A stretch of 64,000 bases of DNA from Opitutus sp. (lineage in GTDB: Bacteria > Verrucomicrobiota > Verrucomicrobiia > Opitutales > Opitutaceae), in NCBI GenBank assembly GCA_024707325.1, contig JANPZY010000004.1:1-64000 (forward strand), in the 5' to 3' direction. Below, one piece after another: positions 17,776-26,537 of this stretch (its first letter is position 1; each line of letters starts with the position of its first letter). Position numbers and translations under genes: made by a program. Under the pieces are notes generated by a model, which saw nothing but the letters and a program-made list of their open reading frames with translations, did not search any database and was not told where the DNA came from.

Positions 17776-20658
17776 ATGCGCCTTCAATTTTCTGTTCTCG
17801 CCGCCCTCTGCTTGGGCGTGGTGGCTGCCGTGCTGTGGCGGTCGGAGTCGGCGGAGTTCGTTCCTGTTTCCAAGACGGTTGCGCTGGAGAGTCGGAGTGT
17901 GGCGTCCGAGACGCGGAACGAGCGCGCGGTCGCGAAGCGCCGTGATGAACCGCAGCGCGCGGCTTTCGCATCGCTGACGCCGTGGGGGCGTCCGGACGTT
18001 CCGGCGGAGATCAAGGATGGACCTTTTCGCGAGAGTCTCGAGCGGCTGGCGGATGAACCGCTGCGCCGCGCCCTGAAGACGTGGCGTGCGCTGAAAATCC
18101 CGCGCGAAGACCAGGAGAGCGTGCGCGCGGATGTTCGAGGGATGCTTTACTACGTGTGCGCGATTCCCGAGCGCGTCCGCACGGCAACGGCCTTGGCGAA
18201 CTCACAGCGCAGCGACGCGGATCGGGTGCTCACTGGCGCCGCCGCGGTGCCGATTGCCAAACCGCCGGTGAAGCACTCGCTCAAAGGGTCCAAGAACGTG
18301 CTGTATCTCGATTTCAACGGACACGTGATCACCGGGACTGCGTGGAATGAGAACTACGGAGCCGCGACCTACAAAGCGAAGCCCTACGACACCGATGGAG
18401 ATCCGACCAAGTTCAGCGATGCAGAGCAGGCCGAGATCATCGAAATCTGGTCGCGCGTGGCGGAGGATTTTTCGCCGTTCGACGTCGATGTGACGACGGA
18501 GGAACCGGCGACGTTCGGGCCGACCGTGGCGCGTGCGGTGATCACGGCCTCAATCGACGAAAACAAAGTGAGTATGCCGAGTGCTGGTGGCGGTGGCATT
18601 GCTTACATCGATGTGTTTGGAGGAGCCGACTTCGACACGAGGTATTCGCCAGCGTTGATCTATCACACCAACCTGCACACGTCTGCTGCGGTTGCGGAAT
18701 CCGTGAGCCACGAGTTGGGCCACAATCTCGGTTTGTCGCACGACGGTTCCACGGGAGTGGAGTATTACGACGGCCACGGTTCGGGGAACACGTCGTGGGG
18801 GCCGGTGATGGGTGGAGCGTTTGGCGCGAACGTCACCCAGTGGTCAAAGGGCGAGTATCTCAACGCGAGCAACACCGAGGACGACATCGCGATCATCGCA
18901 GCGAAGTTGCCGCTGCGAAAGACGGGCGCAGGCACCAGCAAGGCCACGGCGCGGGCGCTGAAGACTTCCGGGAGCAAGATTGCGGACAAGGGAATCCTCA
19001 CCGCTCCGACGGTGGGCGATTGGTATAGTTTTTCGACGGGCGCAGGGGAGATCTCGCTGGCAGTGGCGCCGTTTCGCGCCGCTTCGGGCACGCACGGCGG
19101 CAACGCCGATCTCCGGATCGATCTGCTCAACGCTGATGGCAAGGTCGTGGCGAGCGCAAATCCCTCGGGCAAAACGGCGGCCTCGCTGACTTACAAAGCC
19201 TCGAAAGGCGTTTACTACCTGCGCGTGCGTGGCGCCGGAGAAGGCTCGCCCAAGGCGAATCCACCTTCTGGATACACCAGCTACGGGAGCATCGGTCAGT
19301 ATGGCATCTCGGGCACGTTTGTCTCGGGACCGCCGGTGATCACGAGCCCCAAGTCGGCGAGCGTGGCGGGTGGCGCAAGTTTCAGCTACCAGATCGTGGC
19401 GACCAACAGCCCGACGTCGTTCAAAGCCACGGGGCTCCCGGCAGGTTTGAAGCTCGATAAAAAGACCGGCGTGATTTCGGGCCGACCCACGAAGAAGGGC
19501 ACGTTCTCCGTTAAACTCTCGGCGACGAACAAAGACGGAAAGACCGGCAAGCTGACTTTGAAGCTCAAGGTCAAAGCGGCCGCGCCGGCGATTGCTTCGC
19601 AAAGCAGCGGATCGAAAATCGTGGTGCCCGGCAAATCGACGACGCTGAAGGTCTCTGCGATCAGCGTCAGCGGGACGGCGAAATATCAGTGGTATCTCAA
19701 TGGCAAGAAGGTCAGCGGCGGGACGAAGTCGTCGCTGAAGGCCAAGACGACCGGCTACTACGTCGTCAAAGTGAAGAACTCCAAGGGCACGACCACGAGC
19801 AAGCCGATCTTCGTCCGCGTGGCGCCGAAGAAGACCAAGGTTTACGCGTGGGGTAACAATGATGCCGGTCAGACCAAGGTGCCGTCGAAGCTGACCACCG
19901 CGGTCGCGGTGGCGCAGGGAGTGGAGCACTCGCTCGCGTTGAAGAGCAATGGCACGGTGGTCGGCTGGGGCGGGAACGATTCCGGTCAGGCCAAACCACC
20001 GAGCGGCTTGAAGAAGGTGGTGGATGTCGCGGCCGGAAACTACCACAGCGTCGCGCTCAAATCTGACGGCACCGTCGTTGCCTGGGGCAATGGCTACTAC
20101 AAGCAAACCGCGGTGCCGAAATCGTTGAAGAGCGTGGTGGCCATTGCGGCTGGCGGCGATCACGTGCTCGCGCTCAAGAGCAACGGCACCGTGGTCGCCT
20201 GGGGACGCAACGAATACGGTCAGACCAAGATTCCGAAAGGGTTGAAGAACGTCATCGCGATCGCGGCTGGCGACCGGCACTCGCTCGCGCTGAAGAGCGA
20301 CGGCACTGTCGTCGCCTGGGGGCGCAACAGTTGGGGCCAGCGAAGCGTGCCGAAAGGCCTGAAGCAGGTGGTCGAAATCGCCGCGGGCACATCGTTCTCG
20401 ATCGTCCGGAAATCCGATGGCTCGATCGTTTCGTGGGGCAGCTCCTTTGGTTTGGACAAGTTGCCCGATGGTGTGACGGCGGTGAAAGCCATCGCAGCCG
20501 GATCGACTCACGTGGTGGCGATCACGAAAGACGGAAAAGCGATCGCTTTCGGCTCCAGTTCCTACGGGCAGATCAACGTGCCTTCGAAACTGAAAAAACC
20601 GATCGCCGTGTCCGCAGGCTGGTGGTCTTCGATCGCGGTCCACGACGCCACGAAGTGA
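17776..20658 (+). CDS. Secreted metzincin-like protease with Ig-like and RCC1 repeats
   Basis: 960 residues. N-terminal signal/anchor (RLQFSVLAALCLGVVAAVL), a prodomain-like stretch, then a catalytic domain with the zinc motif 'HELGHNLGLSHD' (about residues 310-321) preceded by 'NVLYLDFNGHV'. This matches the metzincin HExxHxxGxxH motif. Next come a pre-peptidase C-terminal-like beta domain, a putative Ig domain ('FKATGLPAGLKLDKKTGVIS', about 545-565), an Ig-like Lys-rich domain, and seven RCC1/BNR-like blade repeats of about 40 residues ('SLALKSNGTVVGWGGNDSGQ' type, about 690-955). No PEP-CTERM or T9SS tail is seen. The substrate is unknown; the beta-propeller may bind a surface ligand. Confidence 0.85.
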   Translation: MRLQFSVLAALCLGVVAAVLWRSESAEFVPVSKTVALESRSVASETRNERAVAKRRDEPQRAAFASLTPWGRPDVPAEIKDGPFRESLERLADEPLRRALKTWRALKIPREDQESVRADVRGMLYYVCAIPERVRTATALANSQRSDADRVLTGAAAVPIAKPPVKHSLKGSKNVLYLDFNGHVITGTAWNENYGAATYKAKPYDTDGDPTKFSDAEQAEIIEIWSRVAEDFSPFDVDVTTEEPATFGPTVARAVITASIDENKVSMPSAGGGGIAYIDVFGGADFDTRYSPALIYHTNLHTSAAVAESVSHELGHNLGLSHDGSTGVEYYDGHGSGNTSWGPVMGGAFGANVTQWSKGEYLNASNTEDDIAIIAAKLPLRKTGAGTSKATARALKTSGSKIADKGILTAPTVGDWYSFSTGAGEISLAVAPFRAASGTHGGNADLRIDLLNADGKVVASANPSGKTAASLTYKASKGVYYLRVRGAGEGSPKANPPSGYTSYGSIGQYGISGTFVSGPPVITSPKSASVAGGASFSYQIVATNSPTSFKATGLPAGLKLDKKTGVISGRPTKKGTFSVKLSATNKDGKTGKLTLKLKVKAAAPAIASQSSGSKIVVPGKSTTLKVSAISVSGTAKYQWYLNGKKVSGGTKSSLKAKTTGYYVVKVKNSKGTTTSKPIFVRVAPKKTKVYAWGNNDAGQTKVPSKLTTAVAVAQGVEHSLALKSNGTVVGWGGNDSGQAKPPSGLKKVVDVAAGNYHSVALKSDGTVVAWGNGYYKQTAVPKSLKSVVAIAAGGDHVLALKSNGTVVAWGRNEYGQTKIPKGLKNVIAIAAGDRHSLALKSDGTVVAWGRNSWGQRSVPKGLKQVVEIAAGTSFSIVRKSDGSIVSWGSSFGLDKLPDGVTAVKAIAAGSTHVVAITKDGKAIAFGSSSYGQINVPSKLKKPIAVSAGWWSSIAVHDATK

Positions 20659-20671
20659 CGCGGACGCGCCT

Positions 20672-20707
20672 GCAAAGAAAACGCCGCGACTCGCGCGAGT
20701 CGCGGCG
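20672..20707 (-). terminator. Intrinsic terminator between convergent genes
   Basis: A perfect 26-bp palindrome (20682-20707, CGCCGCGACTCGC and its complement) lies between the converging metalloprotease and PEP-CTERM genes. On the minus strand it is followed by TTTTCTTT, a good rho-independent terminator for the PEP-CTERM gene. It may also stop plus-strand transcripts. Confidence 0.8.
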
Positions 20708-20734
20708 TGGAATCCCGGCGGAATTGAGAATCGA

Positions 20735-21487
20735 TCAGGCGTTCGCCGCGTTTCGACGGTGGAAGCGCCGCACGATCAGGAGAACCAAACCGAGACTCGC
20801 GAATGCGGCGTAGGTGGACGGCTCGGGGATGGGCGTCATTCCCGGCGGCGGTCTCGTGAGCTCGCGCGCCGAGCCGAACGTGAGATTGTCGATCGCAAAG
20901 CCGGCAGGTTCAGGACCGGTGATGTAGAACGAGATTCCGGAAATCACGTTGTCGCCGCTCGCATCAGCCAACCCGAAAAATTCGATGCCAAGTTCGGTGT
21001 TTGTCACGATGCCGATGGACGCGCCATCGGCTGAAAATGCCTCGATCGATGTGCTGTTGAGGGCGTTGAAAAAACCACCGTCGAGCCCCACGGCCGCCAC
21101 CGGCTTGGAGAAGAACACCGAGATCGGTCCATTAAAGGTCGGTGTTCCGCTCAACACCGGAGAGGTGGGATTCGAAATGTCTCCGCTCACATAGACATTG
21201 GTATCGTGCAGCAGCGTCAGCGGCCCCGTCGGACTGCCGACCAGCGTGGAGGGGAAATCGTTTGTGACCGTCTGTCCGGCGAAGTTTGAGCCAAAACTGA
21301 CCGTCACCGTGCCGAGCGTGGCGGTGTCAATGTCATAGCTGGGGTTGGTTTCGTAAGTGCTGAACGTAAGGACGGAGGCTTGGGGAGTGAAATCGCCTTC
21401 GGCGATGCGGACGAGTTGAGCGTGACTAGAAGTTGCCAGGCATGTGCCCAGCATCAGCGCAGGGAGAAATCTCCATGGGGTTTTCAT
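20735..21487 (-). CDS. PEP-CTERM sorting-domain protein
   Basis: 250 residues: signal peptide (MKTPWRFLPALMLGTCLATSSHA), a beta-rich body resembling PEP-CTERM extracellular proteins ('GFAIDNLTFGS' is common just before the tail), and the C-terminal sorting signal 'PIPEPSTYAAFASLGLVLL' followed by 'IVRRFHRR', that is PEP motif, membrane helix and basic cluster. An exosortase would cleave it and hand it to the surface matrix, which fits the EpsI-like protein at the start of the window. Start taken at 21487, since the sequence upstream lacks a signal peptide. Role of the body unknown. Confidence 0.88.
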   Translation of the reverse strand: MKTPWRFLPALMLGTCLATSSHAQLVRIAEGDFTPQASVLTFSTYETNPSYDIDTATLGTVTVSFGSNFAGQTVTNDFPSTLVGSPTGPLTLLHDTNVYVSGDISNPTSPVLSGTPTFNGPISVFFSKPVAAVGLDGGFFNALNSTSIEAFSADGASIGIVTNTELGIEFFGLADASGDNVISGISFYITGPEPAGFAIDNLTFGSARELTRPPPGMTPIPEPSTYAAFASLGLVLLIVRRFHRRNAANA

Positions 21488-21743
21488 ATGTGTGGGGTGC
21501 GTGCCGACGGTGTCTGGCGAATGGAAGACCCGCCCCGACACAGCCGAAACGCGCTGTATCGGTTATATCATTTTTGCCGCAACCCCGCACCCCGCAGAAA
21601 CTGTCAGGTTCTCCGGTATCGCCTGTCGGAGACAACGAAGGAAGGCGCCGGAGAGCGCGTGCGGCAAACCACCTGATGGTCGTTGCCGGGAGATGTCGCA
21701 AAAAAAGGCGCGCCTGAGAGTGTAGAACCAGCTGGCTTTGCGA
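21488..21743 (-). promoter_or_regulatory. Upstream region of PEP-CTERM gene
   Basis: 256 bp between the E2 stop codon and the PEP-CTERM start, both on the minus strand. Near the E2 end a GGCGCGCC palindrome followed on the minus strand by T7 (about 21693-21710) may act as a weak terminator. The middle (21600-21660) has the inverted pair TCTCCGG/CCGGAGA and a TGTC-GGA-GACA hairpin. No known RNA family could be assigned. Confidence 0.3.
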
Positions 21744-23087
21744 TCAGACCAGCAGCAGAGCCGGCGACTCGAGCAGTTGCTTGAGCGCACCGAGATATTG
21801 CGCGCCGACCGCGCCGTCGAACACGCGGTGATCGCACGAAAGCGTGAACGTCATCGTGTGGCCCACGACGATCTGGCCGTTTTTCACGACCGGCTTCGTC
21901 ACCGTCGTGCCGACCGCGAGGATGGCGGAGTTGGGCGGGTTGATGATCGCGGTGAAACGCGGGATGCCCATCATGCCGAGGTTCGAGACGCAGAAGGTGC
22001 CGCCGGTGAATTCGGCCGGCGTGAGCTTCTTGTCCTTGGCCTTTTTGCCGAGAGACTTCGCTTCCGTGCTGATCTGGAAAACGCTCTTCACGTGCGCATC
22101 GCGGATGACCGGCGTGATGAGGCCATCCGGCATCGCGACCGCGAAGGCGACGTGCGCCGCGGCATAATGACGGATCTGGTTGCCTTCCCAGCTGCTGTTC
22201 ACGATCGGCACCTGACGCAGCGCTTCGGCGGAAGCCTTCAGGACGAAATCGTTGACCGAGAGTTTCACCCCCTGCGACTCGAGACCGGTGTTGAGCTGCT
22301 GACGCAAAGCGAGGAGCGGTTCGGCGTCGATCTCGATGTCCACATAGACATACGGAATCGTGGTCGTGGACTCGAGCATGCGGCGCGCGATGGTGGCGCG
22401 CATGTTCGAGACGGGCACCACGCGCTCTTCCTGGATCGGGCCTTTGTTGCCAATGGCACCGCCGGCAAACGCCACGCCACCGGATTTGCCGGGAGCCGCA
22501 GACGCTTTTGCGGAGCCGCTCTTTTCGGCGGCGAGAATGTCGGCGCGAACGATGCGGCCGCCGGGGCCGGAACCCTGCACGCGGCGCGGATCGATGCCTT
22601 TCTCGGCCGCGAGTTTCTTCGCGAGCGGAGAGATGCGGATGCGGCCTTCGTTGATCGGAGTTTCTTCCGCGGCGGCGGGTGCGGGAGCCGGAGCGGACGG
22701 CACAGGCGGCGTCGCGGCGGGCTGAGCCTGCACTTCGTTCTTCGACGTCGTCGAGGCGCCGGGAGCGGTGGACTTGGTTTCCTCGGACTTCTTTTCGGGC
22801 TCCGGAGCGGCAGGAGCGGCGGGCGCCGCCGGAGCTTCGACCTTTTCGCCGGGTTTACCGATGGCGCAGAGCGGGGCGCCGATGGCGACCTGCGAGCCGC
22901 CTTGCGCGAAGATCTTCAGCAGCGTGCCATCGAAGAAGCACTCGAGCTCCATCGTGGCCTTGTCCGTCTCGACCTCGGCCAACATGTCACCGCTCTTCAC
23001 GGTGTCGCCCTCGTTCTTGAGCCATTTGACCAGCGTGCCCACCGTCATGGTGTCGCTGAGTTTCGGCATTTCGATGATATTGGCCAT
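21744..23087 (-). CDS. pdhC: Pyruvate dehydrogenase E2, dihydrolipoamide acetyltransferase
   Basis: 447-residue E2 core of the pyruvate dehydrogenase complex; transfers the acetyl group from lipoate to CoA. One N-terminal lipoyl domain with the lipoylated lysine in 'ETDKATME' (K43), a long Ala/Pro/Glu linker (about residues 80-145), the peripheral-subunit-binding domain ('ISPLAKKLAAEKGIDPRRV', about 151-170) and the catalytic domain ending in 'CDHRVFDGAVGAQYL' with the His-x3-Asp-Gly site. Last gene of a three-gene minus-strand operon after the E1 subunits (48-bp gap). E3 (lipoamide dehydrogenase) is not in the window. Often named aceF/pdhC; a 2-oxoisovalerate variant is less likely given the E1 partners. 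Confidence 0.94.
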   Translation of the reverse strand: MANIIEMPKLSDTMTVGTLVKWLKNEGDTVKSGDMLAEVETDKATMELECFFDGTLLKIFAQGGSQVAIGAPLCAIGKPGEKVEAPAAPAAPAAPEPEKKSEETKSTAPGASTTSKNEVQAQPAATPPVPSAPAPAPAAAEETPINEGRIRISPLAKKLAAEKGIDPRRVQGSGPGGRIVRADILAAEKSGSAKASAAPGKSGGVAFAGGAIGNKGPIQEERVVPVSNMRATIARRMLESTTTIPYVYVDIEIDAEPLLALRQQLNTGLESQGVKLSVNDFVLKASAEALRQVPIVNSSWEGNQIRHYAAAHVAFAVAMPDGLITPVIRDAHVKSVFQISTEAKSLGKKAKDKKLTPAEFTGGTFCVSNLGMMGIPRFTAIINPPNSAILAVGTTVTKPVVKNGQIVVGHTMTFTLSCDHRVFDGAVGAQYLGALKQLLESPALLLV

Positions 23088-23135
23088 GGTAAGCGGTAAC
23101 TCGATGCGTTGAACGTGAGGAAGTGAACCGAGGCG

Positions 23136-24113
23136 TCAGGCGACGGTGGCGAGCGCGGCCTTGAGGACGCGTTGCGGATTGGGCAATTGCTCGACTTCGA
23201 CCGGCGGGCTGTAGATCGCGGGCGCGTCGACGGTCGCGAGGCGGTTGATCGGAGCGTCGAGATCGTCGAACGCTTCCTTCTGAATCATGAACGCGAGCTG
23301 AGAGCCGACGCTGGCGAAAGGCTTCTGCTCCTCGACGATGAGCACGCGGTGCGTCTTGCACACGGAGGCGAGCACCGTGTCGATGTCGAGCGGACGGATC
23401 GTGCGCAGATCGACCACTTCGACGGAGACGTCATGTTCCTTTTCGAGGATTTCGGCGGCCTTCAACGAGTGCAGCACCGAACGGCCATAGGTCACGATCG
23501 TGAGATCCGTGCCCTCGCGCTTCACGTCCGCGACGCCGAGCGGAATGACATACTCTTCGGTTGGGACTTCGCCCTTTTCGCCGTAGAGGATCGTGTTCTC
23601 GAGGAACATCACCGGATCGTTGTCGCGGATGGCGGACTTCAGCAGGCCCTTCGCGTCGTAAGGCGTGGACGGCACGACCACCTTCACGCCGGGGTGATTG
23701 GCGAGGACATTTTCCGGCGTGTGCGAGTGGGTGGCACCGACGTTGGTGCCGCCGTTCGCCGGGCCGCGGATCACGATCGGGCAGTTGATGAGACCGCCGG
23801 ACATGTAGCGGACATTGGCCGCGTTGTTCAGGATCTGATCGAAGGCGACCGAGTAGAACGACCAGAACATCAGCTCCATGACCGGGCGGATGCCGAGCAT
23901 CGAGGCGCCGACGCCCATGCCGATGAAGCCGGCTTCGCTGATCGGAGTGTCCACGATGCGCTGCGGGCCGAACTTGGCCAGCAGGCCCTCGGTGACTTTG
24001 TAGGCGCCGTTGAACTGGGCGACTTCTTCACCCATGACGACGACGTTCGGGTCGCGTTCGAGCTCTTCGGCAAGAGCATGGCGGACCGCTTCGCGATAAG
24101 AAATGACGGGCAT
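23136..24113 (-). CDS. pdhB: Pyruvate dehydrogenase E1 beta subunit
   Basis: 325-residue transketolase-like beta subunit of heterotetrameric E1. Typical segments: 'MPVISYREAVRHALAEELERD', 'VVVMGEEVAQFNGAYKVTEGLL', 'RIVDTPISEAGFIGMGVGASMLGIRPV' and 'HRVLIVEEQKPFASVGSQLA'. With E1 alpha it binds thiamine diphosphate and decarboxylates pyruvate. Second gene of the operon, 41 bp after pdhA and 48 bp before the E2 gene. Full length, no anomalies seen. Confidence 0.95.
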   Translation of the reverse strand: MPVISYREAVRHALAEELERDPNVVVMGEEVAQFNGAYKVTEGLLAKFGPQRIVDTPISEAGFIGMGVGASMLGIRPVMELMFWSFYSVAFDQILNNAANVRYMSGGLINCPIVIRGPANGGTNVGATHSHTPENVLANHPGVKVVVPSTPYDAKGLLKSAIRDNDPVMFLENTILYGEKGEVPTEEYVIPLGVADVKREGTDLTIVTYGRSVLHSLKAAEILEKEHDVSVEVVDLRTIRPLDIDTVLASVCKTHRVLIVEEQKPFASVGSQLAFMIQKEAFDDLDAPINRLATVDAPAIYSPPVEVEQLPNPQRVLKAALATVA

Positions 24114-24154
24114 CTTTGAAAAGGTGCGGAGGTGGAGGTGAGAGGCGCGGGGAA

Positions 24155-25249
24155 TTAGTCGAAGAACAGGCGGCCCTTGGACGCGCGCTGCGAGGGATTA
24201 TCGGCCTCCCAGTAAACATCCTTCTGGATGTCGTCGACGGTCGGGAATGGGCTCGCCTCGGCGTATTCGGCGGCGAGTTCCGCTTCGCTGCGGGCCTCTT
24301 CGTCGATCTTCGCGATCAAGGCTTCGTCGAGCACGCCTTCCGAAACGAGCTGGTTTTGGAAGAGCTGAATCGGGTCCTTCGTGCGGCGATACTCTTCGAT
24401 CTCGGCCTTGCTGCGATAGGTGTTGTCGGGATCCGCGACGGAGTGGCCGCGATAGCGATACGTGTCGATTTCGACCGTGGCCGGGCGGGACTTCTCGCGA
24501 GCGAGGCGGAGGAATTTATCCATCGTGGCGCGCACTTCGTAGATGTCGTGGCCCTGGCACTGGCCCCAGTCCATGTCGTAACCGGCGGCGCGTTTCGCGA
24601 GTTCGCCGGCGGAGGAGCGGGCCTGGCTCGTGCCCATCGAGTAACCGTTGTTCTCGATGACGAACACGACCGGCAGATTCCAAAGCGCCGCGAGATTGTA
24701 GGCCTCGTGGACCGCACCCTGATTCACCGCACCGTCACCCATGAACGCCATCGCGGCGCCCTTGAGACCTTTATACTTCAGGCCGTAAGCGAGACCGACG
24801 CCGAGCGGGATCTGGCCGCCGACGATACCGTGGCCGCCCCAGTAATTGAGCTCGGGAGCGAAGTAGTGCATCGAGCCGCCTTTGCCCTTCGAGCAGCCGG
24901 TGGCTTTGCCATACAGTTCGGACATCAGCGGCTTCGTGTCCATGCCCACGGCGATGGCGTGACCATGATCGCGATACGCGGTGATGACGTGATCGTCCTT
25001 GCCCATGAGCGAGCAGGCGCCGACAGCGACGGCTTCCTGACCGATGTAAAGGTGGAGAAACCCGCCGATCTTCTTCGACTGGTAGGCGCGCAAGCTGCGT
25101 TCCTCGAATCGGCGGATCCGCACCATTTTGCGGTAGAGCTCGATGCGCTCCTCGCGAGAGAGCGAAGCGTTGACGGGCGCTTTGCTGAAGTCGCCCCCGG
25201 TGGGAGCTTCGGCTTTCTTTTCAGCGGTGGCGGTCGGTTTTTTGCTCAC
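24155..25249 (-). CDS. pdhA: Pyruvate dehydrogenase E1 alpha subunit
   Basis: 364-residue TPP-binding alpha subunit. The thiamine diphosphate motif GDG...NN is seen as 'GDGAVNQGAVHEAYNLAALW' to 'NN' (about residues 189-222), with 'RYRGHSVADPDNTYRSK' as the phosphorylation-loop equivalent. The first 25 residues are a Lys/Ala/Glu-rich extension not needed for the fold. First gene of the pdhA-pdhB-pdhC operon. The promoter must lie in 25250-25382, where a TTATAA box is visible on the minus strand near 25344-25349. Confidence 0.95.
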   Translation of the reverse strand: MSKKPTATAEKKAEAPTGGDFSKAPVNASLSREERIELYRKMVRIRRFEERSLRAYQSKKIGGFLHLYIGQEAVAVGACSLMGKDDHVITAYRDHGHAIAVGMDTKPLMSELYGKATGCSKGKGGSMHYFAPELNYWGGHGIVGGQIPLGVGLAYGLKYKGLKGAAMAFMGDGAVNQGAVHEAYNLAALWNLPVVFVIENNGYSMGTSQARSSAGELAKRAAGYDMDWGQCQGHDIYEVRATMDKFLRLAREKSRPATVEIDTYRYRGHSVADPDNTYRSKAEIEEYRRTKDPIQLFQNQLVSEGVLDEALIAKIDEEARSEAELAAEYAEASPFPTVDDIQKDVYWEADNPSQRASKGRLFFD

Positions 25250-25382
25250 GGAAGAGATTCGTTTTATGGTGAACGGTGAACTGTTAGTTGGTAGGCCGAG
25301 AAATCAAGCGTGGATTGGACGCAGCGCAATGCGCGTGCCGAACTTATAACGCTCTGCAAAATCGCCCGGCGTAACTGGCGTT

Positions 25383-25880
25383 TCAGGTGATCTCCTCGAT
25401 CTCGACCAGCACCGGTTTACCGGGCGCGCAGTCGGCTTTGAGGGAGACGAAGCGATCGTGATATTGGTCGAAAATCGGCCACAGCGCCGTCCGGTCGGTT
25501 TCGGGAATCGGGAGCCGGTTGATCTCGGCGCGGCTGAAGAAACCGAACTTCCCCTCGTGCATGTCGGCCGGCAGGGCTGCAATCGGCTTTCGGCAGCGGA
25601 AAAGAAACATGAGCCAGTGGGACTGACCTTCGTAGGCCTTCTCCGCGATCATCGCGAAAAGGTGCAGATCGGCTGCGGTGATCTCGTGCCCCGTCTCCTC
25701 CTTTGTCTCGCGGACCGCACACTCGAAGGGAGACTCGCCGATCGCCGTTTCGAGCTTGCCGCCGATGGGACTCCAGACGCCTAGATTCGGCGGTTTCGCG
25801 CGGAGCAAAAGCAACTGCTCGCCGGCGGCGTTCTCGAGGAAAACGAGCACGGCGATCTTGTAGCTAAGAGCAGGAGTCAT
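25383..25880 (-). CDS. Nudix hydrolase
   Basis: 165-residue Nudix enzyme hydrolysing a nucleoside diphosphate linked to another moiety. The Nudix box is 'GGKLETAIGESPFECAVRET' followed by KEETGHE (about residues 39-65), matching Gx5Ex7REUxEExGU. Upstream 'NLGVWSPIGG' is usual for the fold. Substrate unassigned; MutT/ADP-ribose-pyrophosphatase-like. Divergent from the pilus operon, with 57 bp between starts. Confidence 0.88.
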   Translation of the reverse strand: MTPALSYKIAVLVFLENAAGEQLLLLRAKPPNLGVWSPIGGKLETAIGESPFECAVRETKEETGHEITAADLHLFAMIAEKAYEGQSHWLMFLFRCRKPIAALPADMHEGKFGFFSRAEINRLPIPETDRTALWPIFDQYHDRFVSLKADCAPGKPVLVEIEEIT

Positions 25881-25937
25881 GAGTAAGTTTTGAGCGTGAC
25901 GTGGCAGGAGGCCTGCTCAAGTTTTTCCTCCTCCGTT

Positions 25938-26537
25938 ATGCGACGTTTCCTGCTTCCGTTCGCGTTGGGCCTGGCGCTGCCGTGCGCGCTCATGCGCGCC
26001 GAGCCGTCCACCGGAGAAGCCGCCGTCGTGGGCCTGCAGTTTTCTCTCGCGCAACCGCCGAATGCTGCGGCCTCGAACCCGTGGCACGAAACCACGGTGA
26101 TTCTCGAGGCGCGGCCCGGCGCCGATGATCCCGGCCGGATGCTTTCGCGCGTCCGCGTCTCGCTTCTCATCGGCTGCGAAATCGCCACGGCGAACAAGCG
26201 CACTGAATACTATCGCGCGCAAGGCGAGTTGGTCGCGCTCGCTCCGGGCCGCACCGAAGTTCGCTTTTATCTTCCGCCCGAGATCGTGCGGCGCGATTCC
26301 GTTCGTGGCGAACCGCGCTTCTGGGTCGCCGAAGTCTCGGTTGCCGGCCGCTCCTCGCAATCGCACGAGCGGGTCTCGGCTTCGTTGACCGGCGCGGCGG
26401 CGCGTCAGGCATTCAACGACGCGATCGCGCGTGAGGCGGCGCGCAACGACGGCATCCTCGTCACCCAACCTTTCACCCCGTTTGCGTGGGATCACCCCGC
26501 AGGCTCTCCGACGTTTGTGCGGAGTAACGCCAAGTGA
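25938..26537 (+). CDS. Amuc_1102-like exported pilus-associated protein
   Basis: 199 residues with a clear signal peptide (MRRFLLPFALGLALPCALMRA) and no further membrane segment. The mature part looks beta-rich ('NPWHETTVILEARPGADDPGR', 'EVRFYLPPEIVRRDS', 'RFWVAEVSVAGRS'). First gene of a tight five-gene row whose order matches Amuc_1102-1101-1100-1099-1098 of Akkermansia. By position and size it is assigned as the Amuc_1102-like member; I cannot confirm homology by search. Its TGA overlaps the GTG start of the PilM gene. Start ATG 25938 chosen for the signal peptide. Confidence 0.7.
   Translation: MRRFLLPFALGLALPCALMRAEPSTGEAAVVGLQFSLAQPPNAAASNPWHETTVILEARPGADDPGRMLSRVRVSLLIGCEIATANKRTEYYRAQGELVALAPGRTEVRFYLPPEIVRRDSVRGEPRFWVAEVSVAGRSSQSHERVSASLTGAAARQAFNDAIAREAARNDGILVTQPFTPFAWDHPAGSPTFVRSNAK

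Noticed and set aside
21560-21740. Glycine-type or other riboswitch before the PEP-CTERM gene
   Set aside because: Short words such as CTCTCAGG look familiar, but the order and spacing of conserved elements do not fit, on either strand.
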